DNA from: Patescibacteria group bacterium
Lineage (GTDB): Bacteria; Patescibacteriota; Minisyncoccia; UBA6257; Colwellbacteraceae
DNA length: 9,617 bases
Assembly: GCA_023474185.1 (NCBI GenBank)
Contig: JAMCXR010000015.1
Span: forward strand, 1-9,617
Direction of reading: 5' to 3'
This document shows positions 1 to 7,077 of the stretch, in pieces (the stretch's first letter is position 1; the number at the start of each line of letters is the position of its first letter). The notes below the pieces were generated by a model. The model was given only the letters and a program-made list of their open reading frames with translations, had not been told where the DNA came from and did not search any database. Made by a program: the position numbers and the translations under genes.

Positions 1-1
1 T

Positions 2-745
2 TCCTACTTCGAATCCGACAAGTACCAGTCCTATGCTTCCACAGACGGAGGAGTCGATCCCACTACCTATGAGGTAGGCACCAACCTTACCCTTACCCCC
101 TTCCTGCACGGACTTGTGGGATACTGGCCCCTGAATGAAGGATCAGGGACTACGGCATACGATGAGTCAGGGTGGGGGAATGAGGGAACTATTTATAATT
201 CGCCTCTTTGGATAAGCGGCATCAGTGGTGGCAAGGCGCTATTTTTTACAACCAGCACCCAGTACATTACCACAAGCGGAATGAGCGGAATCCCGGTAAA
301 CGCGAATACGCAGCAAATTACGTATACAGCTTGGGAAAAAACAACCAGTACGCTAGTGATGGGTAGCATCGCTTCGGTAGGCTACAAAAACAATTTCGAT
401 ATTAACCGTGGAGCTGATCAGTTATTTTTGCACGAGTGTTCCGGCGGAGACACACCTTTTAACGCCAATAGCAGCATTAATATAGATGACGGAAACTGGC
501 ATTTTGTCGCCATAAGTTATTTTTATGGCAACGGCGCCAATAAATTAATTGGAGAGGTTGATGGGTCTAGCGCAACAATTATAGCTAACGGACAACCGCA
601 TAATGGATCTGGTGTCGGTGTAGCTTTTGATCAATGCAATACCAATTGGGGGTTTCCTAACGGCGGATTAAGCAAAGTCAGGATATATAATGCGGCGCTC
701 ACCGCCGGTCAGTTGCAGGCCATCTATAACGCGGAAAAACCGTAG
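2..745 (+). CDS. LamG-domain pseudopilin-like surface protein (5' partial)
   Basis: The reading frame is open from the left edge, so only the C-terminal ~247 residues are visible; the GTG at 116 is internal. The first ~37 visible residues (containing FESDKYQSY and TDGGVDPTTYEVGTNLTL) resemble the linker seen in Patescibacteria prepilin-like proteins that carry a LamG domain. From about position 110 a concanavalin A-like/LamG fold follows: an opening GYWPLNEGSGTTAYDESG block, a central WHFVAISY strand, and a closing VRIYNAALTAGQLQAIYNAE strand typical of the family end. LamG domains usually bind glycans or surface ligands, so an extracellular adhesive role is inferred. The N-terminal signal or prepilin motif that would prove pilin identity lies outside the window. 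The middle of the domain looks richer in A+T than the linker. The next gene is parB, 76 bp downstream; no terminator was recognised between them. Confidence 0.8.
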   Translation, partial: SYFESDKYQSYASTDGGVDPTTYEVGTNLTLTPFLHGLVGYWPLNEGSGTTAYDESGWGNEGTIYNSPLWISGISGGKALFFTTSTQYITTSGMSGIPVNANTQQITYTAWEKTTSTLVMGSIASVGYKNNFDINRGADQLFLHECSGGDTPFNANSSINIDDGNWHFVAISYFYGNGANKLIGEVDGSSATIIANGQPHNGSGVGVAFDQCNTNWGFPNGGLSKVRIYNAALTAGQLQAIYNAEKP

Positions 746-821
746 ATATCCGAGAAGTCGACGCCTTGCCCGTTGGCTTCACTAGTGGATTTATCAGTTT
801 TAAGGTAAATTAATTAATATT

Positions 822-1787
822 ATGAGTTTAGGAAAAGGACTGGAATCTCTCTTGCCCCCCCGAGATGAAAACCAGGGCGGAGATTTTAATTCATACCCCC
901 AAGTCAGCAATGTTCCCCGGGATCAAGGAGAATATCCTCCTTCCGTTCCGGCTCACAAAAGCGAAGGGGAGGCGGTTTTTCAAATCGAAGTTGACAAAAT
1001 AGTCCCTAATCCGCACCAGCCGAGACGGGAGTTTGACGAAGATGCTTTGCGGGAGCTGGCGAGCTCGATTCGTGAATTCGGCGTGCTCCAGCCACTCGTT
1101 GTTTCCAAGGTGGAGGAAGAAGGGGAAAGCGGGACTACCGTGAAGTACGAACTGATTGCCGGCGAACGGAGGCTTTTGGCTTCCAGGATGGCTGGACTGC
1201 GAACGGTTCCGGCCATTATCAGGAGAGTCTCCCTTCCCCGCGAAAAGTTGGAGCTGGCGGTCATCGAAAACATCCAGCGCGAAAACCTGAATCCGATTGA
1301 AGAGGCGAGGGCCTACGCGCGGTTGCAGGATGAATTTAGTTTGACGCAGAGAGAAATAGCTAGCCGGCTAGGCAAGAGCCGGGAGGTGGTGGCCAACGCC
1401 CTGCGGCTGTTAAATTTGCCAACGGAAGTTCAAGATGCCTTGGCGGCCGGCCGCTTGAATGAAAGCCAAGCGCGGCTGCTCTTGGCGATCGAGGATATCG
1501 GCGGCCAAAAACAAATGTTGGACGAGATACTGGGTTCCAACTTAAGCGTCCGCCAAATAAGGAAAAGGATAAGCGACATCGGCCGCGGCGCGGCCAGCAG
1601 GCCAATGTTTGTCGAAGACCCCGAGCTGCTTTCAGCCAAAGAGCGCTTAGAAGAGATACTGGGAACCAGAGTTGATTTAAAGAAGGAAGGAGCGAGCGGA
1701 AAAATAACGATTAACTTCTACTCGGATGAGGAATTCGAGTCAATTTTGAACCGGATATTGAAGAGAGAATCGCAAGAAAGCTTTTAA
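822..1787 (+). CDS. parB: Chromosome-partitioning protein ParB (Spo0J family)
   Basis: A 321-residue protein that would bind parS sites near the origin and spread as a CTP-dependent DNA clamp. The family N-terminal signature GKGLESLLPP (residues 4-13) is followed by a poorly conserved linker to about residue 50. The N-terminal ParB/CTPase domain has NPHQPRR (63-69), the CTP-binding GERRLLAS box (114-121) and ENIQREN (149-155). A helix-turn-helix lies at about 173-198 (LTQREIASRLGKSREVVANA), and the tail from about 260 fits the dimerisation domain. Length is normal (about 280-330). The ATG at 822 gives the expected signature; only a distant AAGG (803-806) resembles a ribosome site. No parA is adjacent, although parAB are usually paired, and no canonical parS 16-mer was seen in the window. 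The stop overlaps the convergent rel stop by 4 bp. Confidence 0.95.
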   Translation: MSLGKGLESLLPPRDENQGGDFNSYPQVSNVPRDQGEYPPSVPAHKSEGEAVFQIEVDKIVPNPHQPRREFDEDALRELASSIREFGVLQPLVVSKVEEEGESGTTVKYELIAGERRLLASRMAGLRTVPAIIRRVSLPREKLELAVIENIQRENLNPIEEARAYARLQDEFSLTQREIASRLGKSREVVANALRLLNLPTEVQDALAAGRLNESQARLLLAIEDIGGQKQMLDEILGSNLSVRQIRKRISDIGRGAASRPMFVEDPELLSAKERLEEILGTRVDLKKEGASGKITINFYSDEEFESILNRILKRESQESF

Positions 1788-3472
1788 ATCGTCCTCCAGT
1801 CTATTTCCTTGATTCCCTCGATCCCTTTGAGCTTTATCAGAAGCTTTGACACCTTGCTCTTGTCGATGACGTCGCATTTTATTTTCAGCAGTTGGAGGTT
1901 GCCTCGGCCGAAAGAGGAAGAACTGGAGCTTTGAATGTTGATGTGTGACCGGGATACGGCTGAAGTCACGTCCTTCAGTAATCCGATTCGATCCAAGGCG
2001 ATAATTTTGAACTCGGTGGCTGCCAGCCTGGACTTGAGGAGGACATCCTTGTTTTTGGAGGCGGAGCGAATGTGGGATTTGGCTTTGGAGGTTATGGCAA
2101 ATTGCAGCCAGGCCGGTGACGGCTTCTTGTTCTTCTGAGTGATAATTTCCACTATGTCTTGCGAGCGCAGCTTGTAATCCAAAGGCACGATTTTGCCGTT
2201 CACTTTGGCGCCGACGCATTGGTCTCCTATGTCGGTGTGAATCTGGTAAGCGAAGTCTACGGGAGTCGCTCCGTCCGGCAAGTCGACTATTTCTCCGACT
2301 GGAGTCATGGCGAATATCCGATCCTTGAAGAAATCGATTTTCAATGCGTCCATGAATTCTTTGGAATCGGAGAAATCCTGCTGCCAAGAGCGCAGTTTTT
2401 CCACCCAGGCTATTTCTTTGGAGTCCGCCACTGAAGCTTGTCGCCGCGCGTATTGCTTCGATCCTTTGCTTTGCTCGTAAGCCCAGTGCGCGGCGATTCC
2501 GTTTTCCGCCTCGCGGTGCATTTCCTCGGTTCTTATCTGGAATTCGACGATTTGCTTATCGAGGCAGAGGACGGTTGTGTGCAAACTGCGATAGCCGTTC
2601 GGTTTCGGCATGGCGATGTAATCTTTAATCCTCCCGGGAAGCGGCGGCCAGAGTTTATGAATTATCCCCAGGGTCGCATAACACTCCTCGACGGTGCCGA
2701 CGATGATGCGGAAAGCAACCAAGTCGTAAATCTTGGAGATGTCCATATCGTATTTCAGGAGTTTCTTGTATAGGCTGGAGTACCGCTTGGCGCGGAAATC
2801 TATCAAAAATGGTTTTATTCCGCCTTCGGCGAGGGCCTTTTCCACCAGAGGCTTGACTTTGTTTAAGTATTTTTCCCTCTCTTCGTAATGGTATTTCAAG
2901 TTGTGAATTATCCATTTGTATTCGTTCGGATAAAGATAGGGGAAAGCCAAGTCTTCCAATTCGCCGCTTAACCTTTGCATGCCCAGCCGGTAGGCTAGGG
3001 GGGCGTAAATTTCCATCGTCTCCTGGGCGATTCTTCTTTGTTTTGGAGCCGGGAGGGCGGAAAGAGTCCTCATATTGTGATGTCTGTCCGCCAGCCTGAT
3101 GAGAACCACGCGTAAATCCTCGGCCATTGCGAGAATCATTTTCCGGATGCTTTCGATTTGCCGTTCCTGGCCGCGATATTTGACGCGGCCTATTTTAGTC
3201 ACGCCGTCGACAAGAAACGCTATTTCCTCACCAAAGTCTTTTCCGATGTTTTCCAGGCCGTAAGCAGTGTCTTCAGCCACGTCGTGCAGCAGTCCCGCGG
3301 CGACAGTGTTTTCATCCAAACCCCATTCTGCCAATTCTCTGGCAACAGCCACGGAATGATTGAAATAAGGTTCGCCGTTAAAACGCCTGACTCCGGCATG
3401 CGCTTTCCGCGCCGTCTCGTAGGCTTTGTAAACTACCCCGTTTTTATCTTTTAACAACTCCTCAAAGCTCAT
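1784..3472 (-). CDS. rel: Bifunctional (p)ppGpp synthetase/hydrolase, compact Rel
   Basis: Makes and degrades the stringent-response alarmone (p)ppGpp. Numbering from the chosen ATG (562 aa): HD hydrolase with H39, HDVAED at 63-68 and ADRHHN at 128-133; synthetase with D250, RIKD at 281-284, the PKPNGYRSLHT block, and EFQIRT with E310; TGS at about 382-445; ACT at about 486-561. The intact HD residues and the RxKD motif (monofunctional RelA has ExDD) indicate a bifunctional enzyme. Full-length Rel is usually about 720-750 aa; here only about 40 residues join TGS to ACT, so the zinc-finger/conserved-cysteine domain and most of the helical domain are missing. The ACT domain carries six consecutive serines. 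Start: the frame opens at GTG 3571, with ATGs at 3484 and 3472. None has a Shine-Dalgarno. MSFEELL at 3472 fits the family start and lies just below a possible -10. Last gene of dprA-topA-rel. Confidence 0.93.
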   Translation of the reverse strand: MSFEELLKDKNGVVYKAYETARKAHAGVRRFNGEPYFNHSVAVARELAEWGLDENTVAAGLLHDVAEDTAYGLENIGKDFGEEIAFLVDGVTKIGRVKYRGQERQIESIRKMILAMAEDLRVVLIRLADRHHNMRTLSALPAPKQRRIAQETMEIYAPLAYRLGMQRLSGELEDLAFPYLYPNEYKWIIHNLKYHYEEREKYLNKVKPLVEKALAEGGIKPFLIDFRAKRYSSLYKKLLKYDMDISKIYDLVAFRIIVGTVEECYATLGIIHKLWPPLPGRIKDYIAMPKPNGYRSLHTTVLCLDKQIVEFQIRTEEMHREAENGIAAHWAYEQSKGSKQYARRQASVADSKEIAWVEKLRSWQQDFSDSKEFMDALKIDFFKDRIFAMTPVGEIVDLPDGATPVDFAYQIHTDIGDQCVGAKVNGKIVPLDYKLRSQDIVEIITQKNKKPSPAWLQFAITSKAKSHIRSASKNKDVLLKSRLAATEFKIIALDRIGLLKDVTSAVSRSHINIQSSSSSSFGRGNLQLLKIKCDVIDKSKVSKLLIKLKGIEGIKEIDWRTI

Positions 3473-3484
3473 AAATTTACCCAT

Positions 3485-3514
3485 ATAGTAGGGCAGGTAG
3501 TCGAAGATAAGCAA
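3485..3514 (-). promoter_or_regulatory. Possible promoter in front of rel
   Basis: On the minus strand TTGCTT (3514-3509) is followed after 18 nt by TACTAT (3490-3485). Initiation would fall near 3478, about 6 nt before the ATG at 3472, giving a nearly leaderless mRNA and excluding the ATG at 3484 for that transcript. The match is partial and is only suggestive. Apart from this, the 146-bp topA-rel gap shows just a 29-codon upstream extension of the rel frame and no terminator. Confidence 0.25.
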
Positions 3515-3618
3515 GAACAAACTTGAATCCTGAAACTCGGGAAACGCTCTTTTCCGCAATTCGGATTTCACGCTTCAAGGCGCTATAGATTCCACTTTCT
3601 CTGATCCCTAAGAAAATT

Positions 3619-5592
3619 TCAAGACTCGGATTTAGTTTCAGGTTTTTTCCAGCTGGCGTAATCGCAGTCGGGCCAGCGGTTGCAGCCGTAAAAAATTCTT
3701 CCTTTCTTGGTTTTTTTGACAACGACGTGACCTTGCCCGCATTTTGGGCAGACGATGTTTGTGTCGTTGTTGCCATTTTGCAGCGACTTTGTGTTTTTGC
3801 ATTCCGGGTACCCGGAGCAGGCCAGAAATTTGCCGAAGCGCCCGAATTTGATAACCATCGGTCGGCCGCAAATCCCGCACTTTTCATCGGTCTCGATGAC
3901 AGCCGGTTTTAGGCTTTTGACTTCTTCGTACTTTTTCTCCAGCTGAGGCTCGAAGCTGTTGTAAAAATTGCCGATGACTTTTTTCCAGTCGGCCTCGCCT
4001 TCGGCGATTTTGTCCAAGCTTTCTTCCATCTTTGCGGTGAAGCCGATGTCCACTATCTCCGGAAAATTTTCGGACAAGGCTTTATTGACCAGCTCTCCGA
4101 TTTCGGTCGGTTCGAAACGGCGGTCCTGGTTTTTGGCCACGTAATTCCTTTCCTGAATCAGAGAGATGATGGGCGCATAAGTGGACGGGCGGCCGATGCC
4201 GTATTCCTCAAGCGCTTTAATGAGGCTGGCGTCGCTGTATCTGGCCGGGGGCTCGGTGAAGTGCTGTTCCGGCTGGACTTTTTCCAAGCCGAGCTTGTTT
4301 CCGCTTTTTATTGCGGGTAATTCGTTTTCCTCGAATTTGCTCGGCCAGATTTTCAGAAAACCGTCGAACTTCAAAGTGGAACCGGAAGCTTTGAGCTCGT
4401 ATTCTTTTTTTCCGCGCGCCGAGACGGTGATGTTTTTGGAATCGAAAATCGCTTGCGGCAACTGGGAAGCGACAAAACGGCGCCAGATTAAATCGTAAAG
4501 CTTTTTTTCCCGCGGGTCGTCGGTGACGGAAACGGAAAAAACGTTGGTCGGCCTGACGGCCTCGTGCGCTTCCTGGGCAAGGCGGGATTTGGCGGTAAAG
4601 CGGCGCGGAACAGAAACGGCGTATTTTTCTCCGAGGTTATCCTCGATCCAGCTTTTCGCCGCCGATAAGGATTCCGGAGCGAGATTGACGGAATCGGTGC
4701 GCATGTAAGTTATGAAGCCTTTTTCGTAGAGGTTTTGGGCGACGCGCATCGTTTGCTTGGCGCTCCAGCGCAAGCGGCGCGAGGCTTCCTGCTGCAGCGT
4801 ACTGGTCGTGAATGGTGGAAGAGGGTTGCGCCGCGTTTCCTTGTGTTCAACGGCTGACGCCAGGAAGTCCGATTTTTCCAAATCGGCGCAAATATCTTCG
4901 GCTTCGGCGCTTTTGACCTCCATTTTACCTAAGGCTTTGCCGTCCACTTTTTGCAGCGTCGCCATGAACTTTTTGTCCGGTTCGCCGTTCGGATAAACTA
5001 CGGCGCTGACCGTCCAGTATTCTTCGGGCTGAAATTTTCTTATTTCCTCTTCGCGCTCGGCTATCAATTTCAGGGCGGCAGACTGAACGCGGCCGGCTGA
5101 AAGATGACCCATTATTTTCTTCCAGAGGAAAGGAGATAATTTATAGCCGACGATGCGGTCCAAAACCCTTCTGGCCTGCTGGGCGTTAACCAGGTTCAGA
5201 TTGATGCTGCGGGGATGTTCCAAGGCGGCTTGGATGGCTGATTCGGTGATTTCGTGGAAAGTGATGCGCTCGGTTTTCTTTTGACCCATGCCGTCGTCCA
5301 ATTTCAAGGCTTGGACCAAGTGCCAGGCAATGGCTTCCCCTTCGCGGTCTTCATCGGAAGCCAAAATAACGGCGTCGGCTTTGGCCGCCTCCTTTCTTAA
5401 GGCCGTCACCGTCTTTTGGTTTTTGCGGGGTATGACGTATTTTGGCTCAAAGTCTTTTTCTACGTCGACGCCGAAAGAGCTTTTTGGAAGATCGCGGATG
5501 TGTCCGTAGCTGGACTCAACCTTGTATCCGGATTTCAAAAACCGGCCGATGGTTTTTGCTTTGGTTGGTGATTCTACGATTACTAGTTTCAT
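3619..5592 (-). CDS. topA: DNA topoisomerase I (type IA)
   Basis: Relaxes negative supercoils by cutting one DNA strand through a 5'-phosphotyrosine link. The 657-aa protein starts directly with the Toprim domain: catalytic E7 in VESPTKA and the metal-binding DEDREGEA at 80-87. Next come the SAGRVQSAAL block (165-174) and the active-site Y296 with R298 in FITYMRTDS. IGRPSTYAP (466-474) is also conserved. The C-terminus has two four-cysteine zinc ribbons (C572, C575, C592, C598 and C615, C618, C637, C643), then a basic tail. The length is near that of Gram-positive TopA and shorter than E. coli (865 aa), which has more C-terminal units. ATG 5592 is the only sensible start; no Shine-Dalgarno precedes it. 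It lies 14 nt after dprA, an adjacency also known from Bacillus, so co-transcription is very likely. Confidence 0.97.
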   Translation of the reverse strand: MKLVIVESPTKAKTIGRFLKSGYKVESSYGHIRDLPKSSFGVDVEKDFEPKYVIPRKNQKTVTALRKEAAKADAVILASDEDREGEAIAWHLVQALKLDDGMGQKKTERITFHEITESAIQAALEHPRSINLNLVNAQQARRVLDRIVGYKLSPFLWKKIMGHLSAGRVQSAALKLIAEREEEIRKFQPEEYWTVSAVVYPNGEPDKKFMATLQKVDGKALGKMEVKSAEAEDICADLEKSDFLASAVEHKETRRNPLPPFTTSTLQQEASRRLRWSAKQTMRVAQNLYEKGFITYMRTDSVNLAPESLSAAKSWIEDNLGEKYAVSVPRRFTAKSRLAQEAHEAVRPTNVFSVSVTDDPREKKLYDLIWRRFVASQLPQAIFDSKNITVSARGKKEYELKASGSTLKFDGFLKIWPSKFEENELPAIKSGNKLGLEKVQPEQHFTEPPARYSDASLIKALEEYGIGRPSTYAPIISLIQERNYVAKNQDRRFEPTEIGELVNKALSENFPEIVDIGFTAKMEESLDKIAEGEADWKKVIGNFYNSFEPQLEKKYEEVKSLKPAVIETDEKCGICGRPMVIKFGRFGKFLACSGYPECKNTKSLQNGNNDTNIVCPKCGQGHVVVKKTKKGRIFYGCNRWPDCDYASWKKPETKSES

Positions 5593-5606
5593 TTATTGTT
5601 AGCAAA

Positions 5607-6497
5607 TTAGACAGCTGAATATTTCCCTTTTTCTTCTTTGATGGCTTTTTTGATTGTAAGCGAAGAAATTATCCGGCTGGCTACTTGGGGTGGCAGTTTA
5701 GTCTCTTCTATAATTTTGTCAATAAAAAGAGGCTGACCGGATTGTTTCAGGAACGAATGGATAATTTCTTCTTCCTCGTTTAATTCGGGCGGGACGGCAA
5801 GAACGGTTGGCAGCTGGCCTGTTTTGACATTCAGATCGGCTAATATGTCTTCAGTGGAAGCCACCAGCCTTGCGCCGTCCCTGATTAAGGCGTTGGAGCC
5901 GGCGTAATTTTGCAGGCCGGCGGTTCCGGGAAAAACGAACGCTTCTCTGCCTTGCTCGGCAGCCAGCCGAGCCGTGTTGATTGCCCCGGATATTTCCGGG
6001 GCTTCGACCACGACGGTGGCCAGCGACAAGCCACTGATTATCCTGTTTCTGGCTAGAAAGTGGTGGCGGTACGGAGGCGTGCCTGGCGGGTGCTCGGAAA
6101 CAAGCATTCCGCCGCCCAGGATGATTTTTACAGCCAGCCCTTCGTTTGCCGCCGGATAAATTTTATCCAGTCCTCCGGCCATCACGGCAATCGTCCGGGC
6201 TTTGACGCTCAACGCTCCCTGGTGAGCCGCGGCATCTATCCCGAACGCCAGACCGCTCACTATGGTAAACCCGATTCGTCCCAGGTCGGCAGCCGTTTTA
6301 AAGGCCAAGTCGCAGCCATTTCTCGTTGCTTTCCTGGTTCCGACCAAAGCCAACGCCGGTCCGAACTTCCAATCTACGCCACGTCTGGTTTTCGCGAATA
6401 AAATGTCCGGAGGATCTGGGATATTTCTTAAAAGAGCCGGATACTCCGCTGACTTAATCGGTAGCTTGAGGTCGATTGTCGCTAGTGTGTTTTCCAC
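5607..6497 (-). CDS. dprA: DNA processing protein DprA (Smf)
   Basis: Binds incoming single-stranded DNA during transformation and loads RecA on it. The 296-aa protein has the Rossmann-like DprA core: VGTR (52-55), SGLAFGIDAAAH (81-92), the ARNRIISGLS block (149-158), SGAINTA (170-176, where the family usually has SGALITA) and the GREAFVFPG block (183-191). The tail from about 238 fits the C-terminal winged-helix domain (IDKIIEETKLPPQVASRIISSL). No N-terminal SAM domain is present. The start is GTG at 6497 without a Shine-Dalgarno; a TATAAT (6514-6509) sits 11 nt upstream, so the mRNA may be almost leaderless. First gene of dprA-topA-rel and divergent from a PilO-like gene, which suits a role in pilus-driven DNA uptake (inference). 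The coding region contains two adjacent perfect hairpins (5954-6002). Confidence 0.95.
   Translation of the reverse strand: MENTLATIDLKLPIKSAEYPALLRNIPDPPDILFAKTRRGVDWKFGPALALVGTRKATRNGCDLAFKTAADLGRIGFTIVSGLAFGIDAAAHQGALSVKARTIAVMAGGLDKIYPAANEGLAVKIILGGGMLVSEHPPGTPPYRHHFLARNRIISGLSLATVVVEAPEISGAINTARLAAEQGREAFVFPGTAGLQNYAGSNALIRDGARLVASTEDILADLNVKTGQLPTVLAVPPELNEEEEIIHSFLKQSGQPLFIDKIIEETKLPPQVASRIISSLTIKKAIKEEKGKYSAV
5954..6002. repeat. Two tandem perfect inverted repeats inside dprA
   Basis: GCTCGGC (5954-5960) and GCCGAGC (5966-5972) form a 7-bp stem with a 5-nt loop. Ten bases on, GCCCCGGA (5983-5990) and TCCGGGGC (5995-6002) form an 8-bp stem with a 4-nt loop. Both stems are perfect and GC-rich and lie in the codons for the conserved SGAINTARLAAE stretch. 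No T-run follows in either direction, so they are not ordinary intrinsic terminators. Function unknown. Confidence 0.6.
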
Positions 6498-6525
6498 AGC
6501 CGTCTGTTATTATATATTGTAAGAG
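6498..6525. promoter_or_regulatory. Compact divergent dprA / pilO-like promoter region
   Basis: Only 28 bp separate two divergent start codons. The AT-rich core 6507-6522 carries a minus-strand TATAAT (6514-6509) and plus-strand boxes TATTAT (6508-6513) and TATATT (6513-6518) that overlap it. Either direction gives a leader of only a few nucleotides. Any -35 boxes would lie inside the opposite gene; none is convincing. The two promoters probably cannot be occupied together. Confidence 0.5.
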
Positions 6526-7077
6526 ATGTCAAAGGAATTTAAACGTCGGTTAACAATTCAAATTTCGCTTACCGCAGTTATGCTTTTGATTATCTCGGGC
6601 CTTTTGTTTTATTTGAGCGGAGAAATTTCCACTGTGGCCAGCCGGATCTACGGCATTCGGAGCAGCAACGCCCTCATAGCTGCGGATACCACCCAAATCA
6701 CGGACTTGCGCAGCCAGGCGCAGCAAGCCAATCCTTATTTATCCAAGTTGACGGCAGCTCTGCCGACCAAGACCAACATCATAGTTCTTTCCAACACGGT
6801 GGATACTATTGCGACCAAGGACGGAGTGAACGCCGGTTTCCGCTTCGGCTCGGAAGGGCAACCGAATCCCAGCGGCCTCAATTACGTCGATTTTCAGATA
6901 GGAATTCAGGGCAGCTACGATAATGTCGCGCGGTTTGTCCAAGATTTGGAAAACAGCGGTTACTATCTTACTATTGATAACATCAGTTTGGTGCTCGGAA
7001 GCGCCGGCACTAACCTGGACGGCGTGATGAATGGCAGAGCTTTCTTTTACGGAAATGGGACTAATCAAGGCCAGTAA
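6526..7077 (+). CDS. PilO-like type IV pilus assembly protein
   Basis: PilO sits in the inner membrane and, with PilN and PilM, couples the cytoplasmic pilus motor to the envelope. This 183-aa protein has a short basic N-terminus (KEFKRR), one membrane segment at about residues 10-31, a helical coiled-coil-like stretch at about 33-75, and a ferredoxin-like C-terminal half with the PilO-typical pattern FQIGIQGSYDNVARFVQDLE (about 123-142) followed by YYLTIDNISLVLG. Length is near the family norm of about 190-210. The ATG at 6526 follows the divergent -10 region with almost no leader. No pilM or pilN precedes it, which is unusual because pilMNO usually run together; a short membrane protein follows in overlap. 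Assignment rests on fold pattern and TM topology, so a divergent pilus or secretion component remains possible. Confidence 0.75.
   Translation: MSKEFKRRLTIQISLTAVMLLIISGLLFYLSGEISTVASRIYGIRSSNALIAADTTQITDLRSQAQQANPYLSKLTAALPTKTNIIVLSNTVDTIATKDGVNAGFRFGSEGQPNPSGLNYVDFQIGIQGSYDNVARFVQDLENSGYYLTIDNISLVLGSAGTNLDGVMNGRAFFYGNGTNQGQ

Noticed and set aside
1443..1595. GC-rich palindromes in parB (12-bp at 1443-1454; 7-bp arms at 1581-1595)
   Set aside because: Both are made of GCN/GGC/CGC codons for Ala, Gly and Arg and are well separated; chance under the local codon use is a sufficient explanation. Neither resembles parS.
1740..2387. Minus-strand 215-codon open frame within rel and the end of parB
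   Set aside because: An alternative frame of the rel TGS/ACT region, rich in Arg, Gln and His with no domain pattern.
3473..3571. Upstream GTG start for rel giving 33 extra residues
   Set aside because: No ribosome site, the extra residues do not fit the family N-terminus, and a possible -10 lies inside it; kept only as an alternative start.
3477..3887. Minus-strand open frame overlapping the 3' end of topA and the topA-rel gap
   Set aside because: Most of it is an alternative frame of the topA zinc-ribbon region and no family pattern is visible in the remainder.
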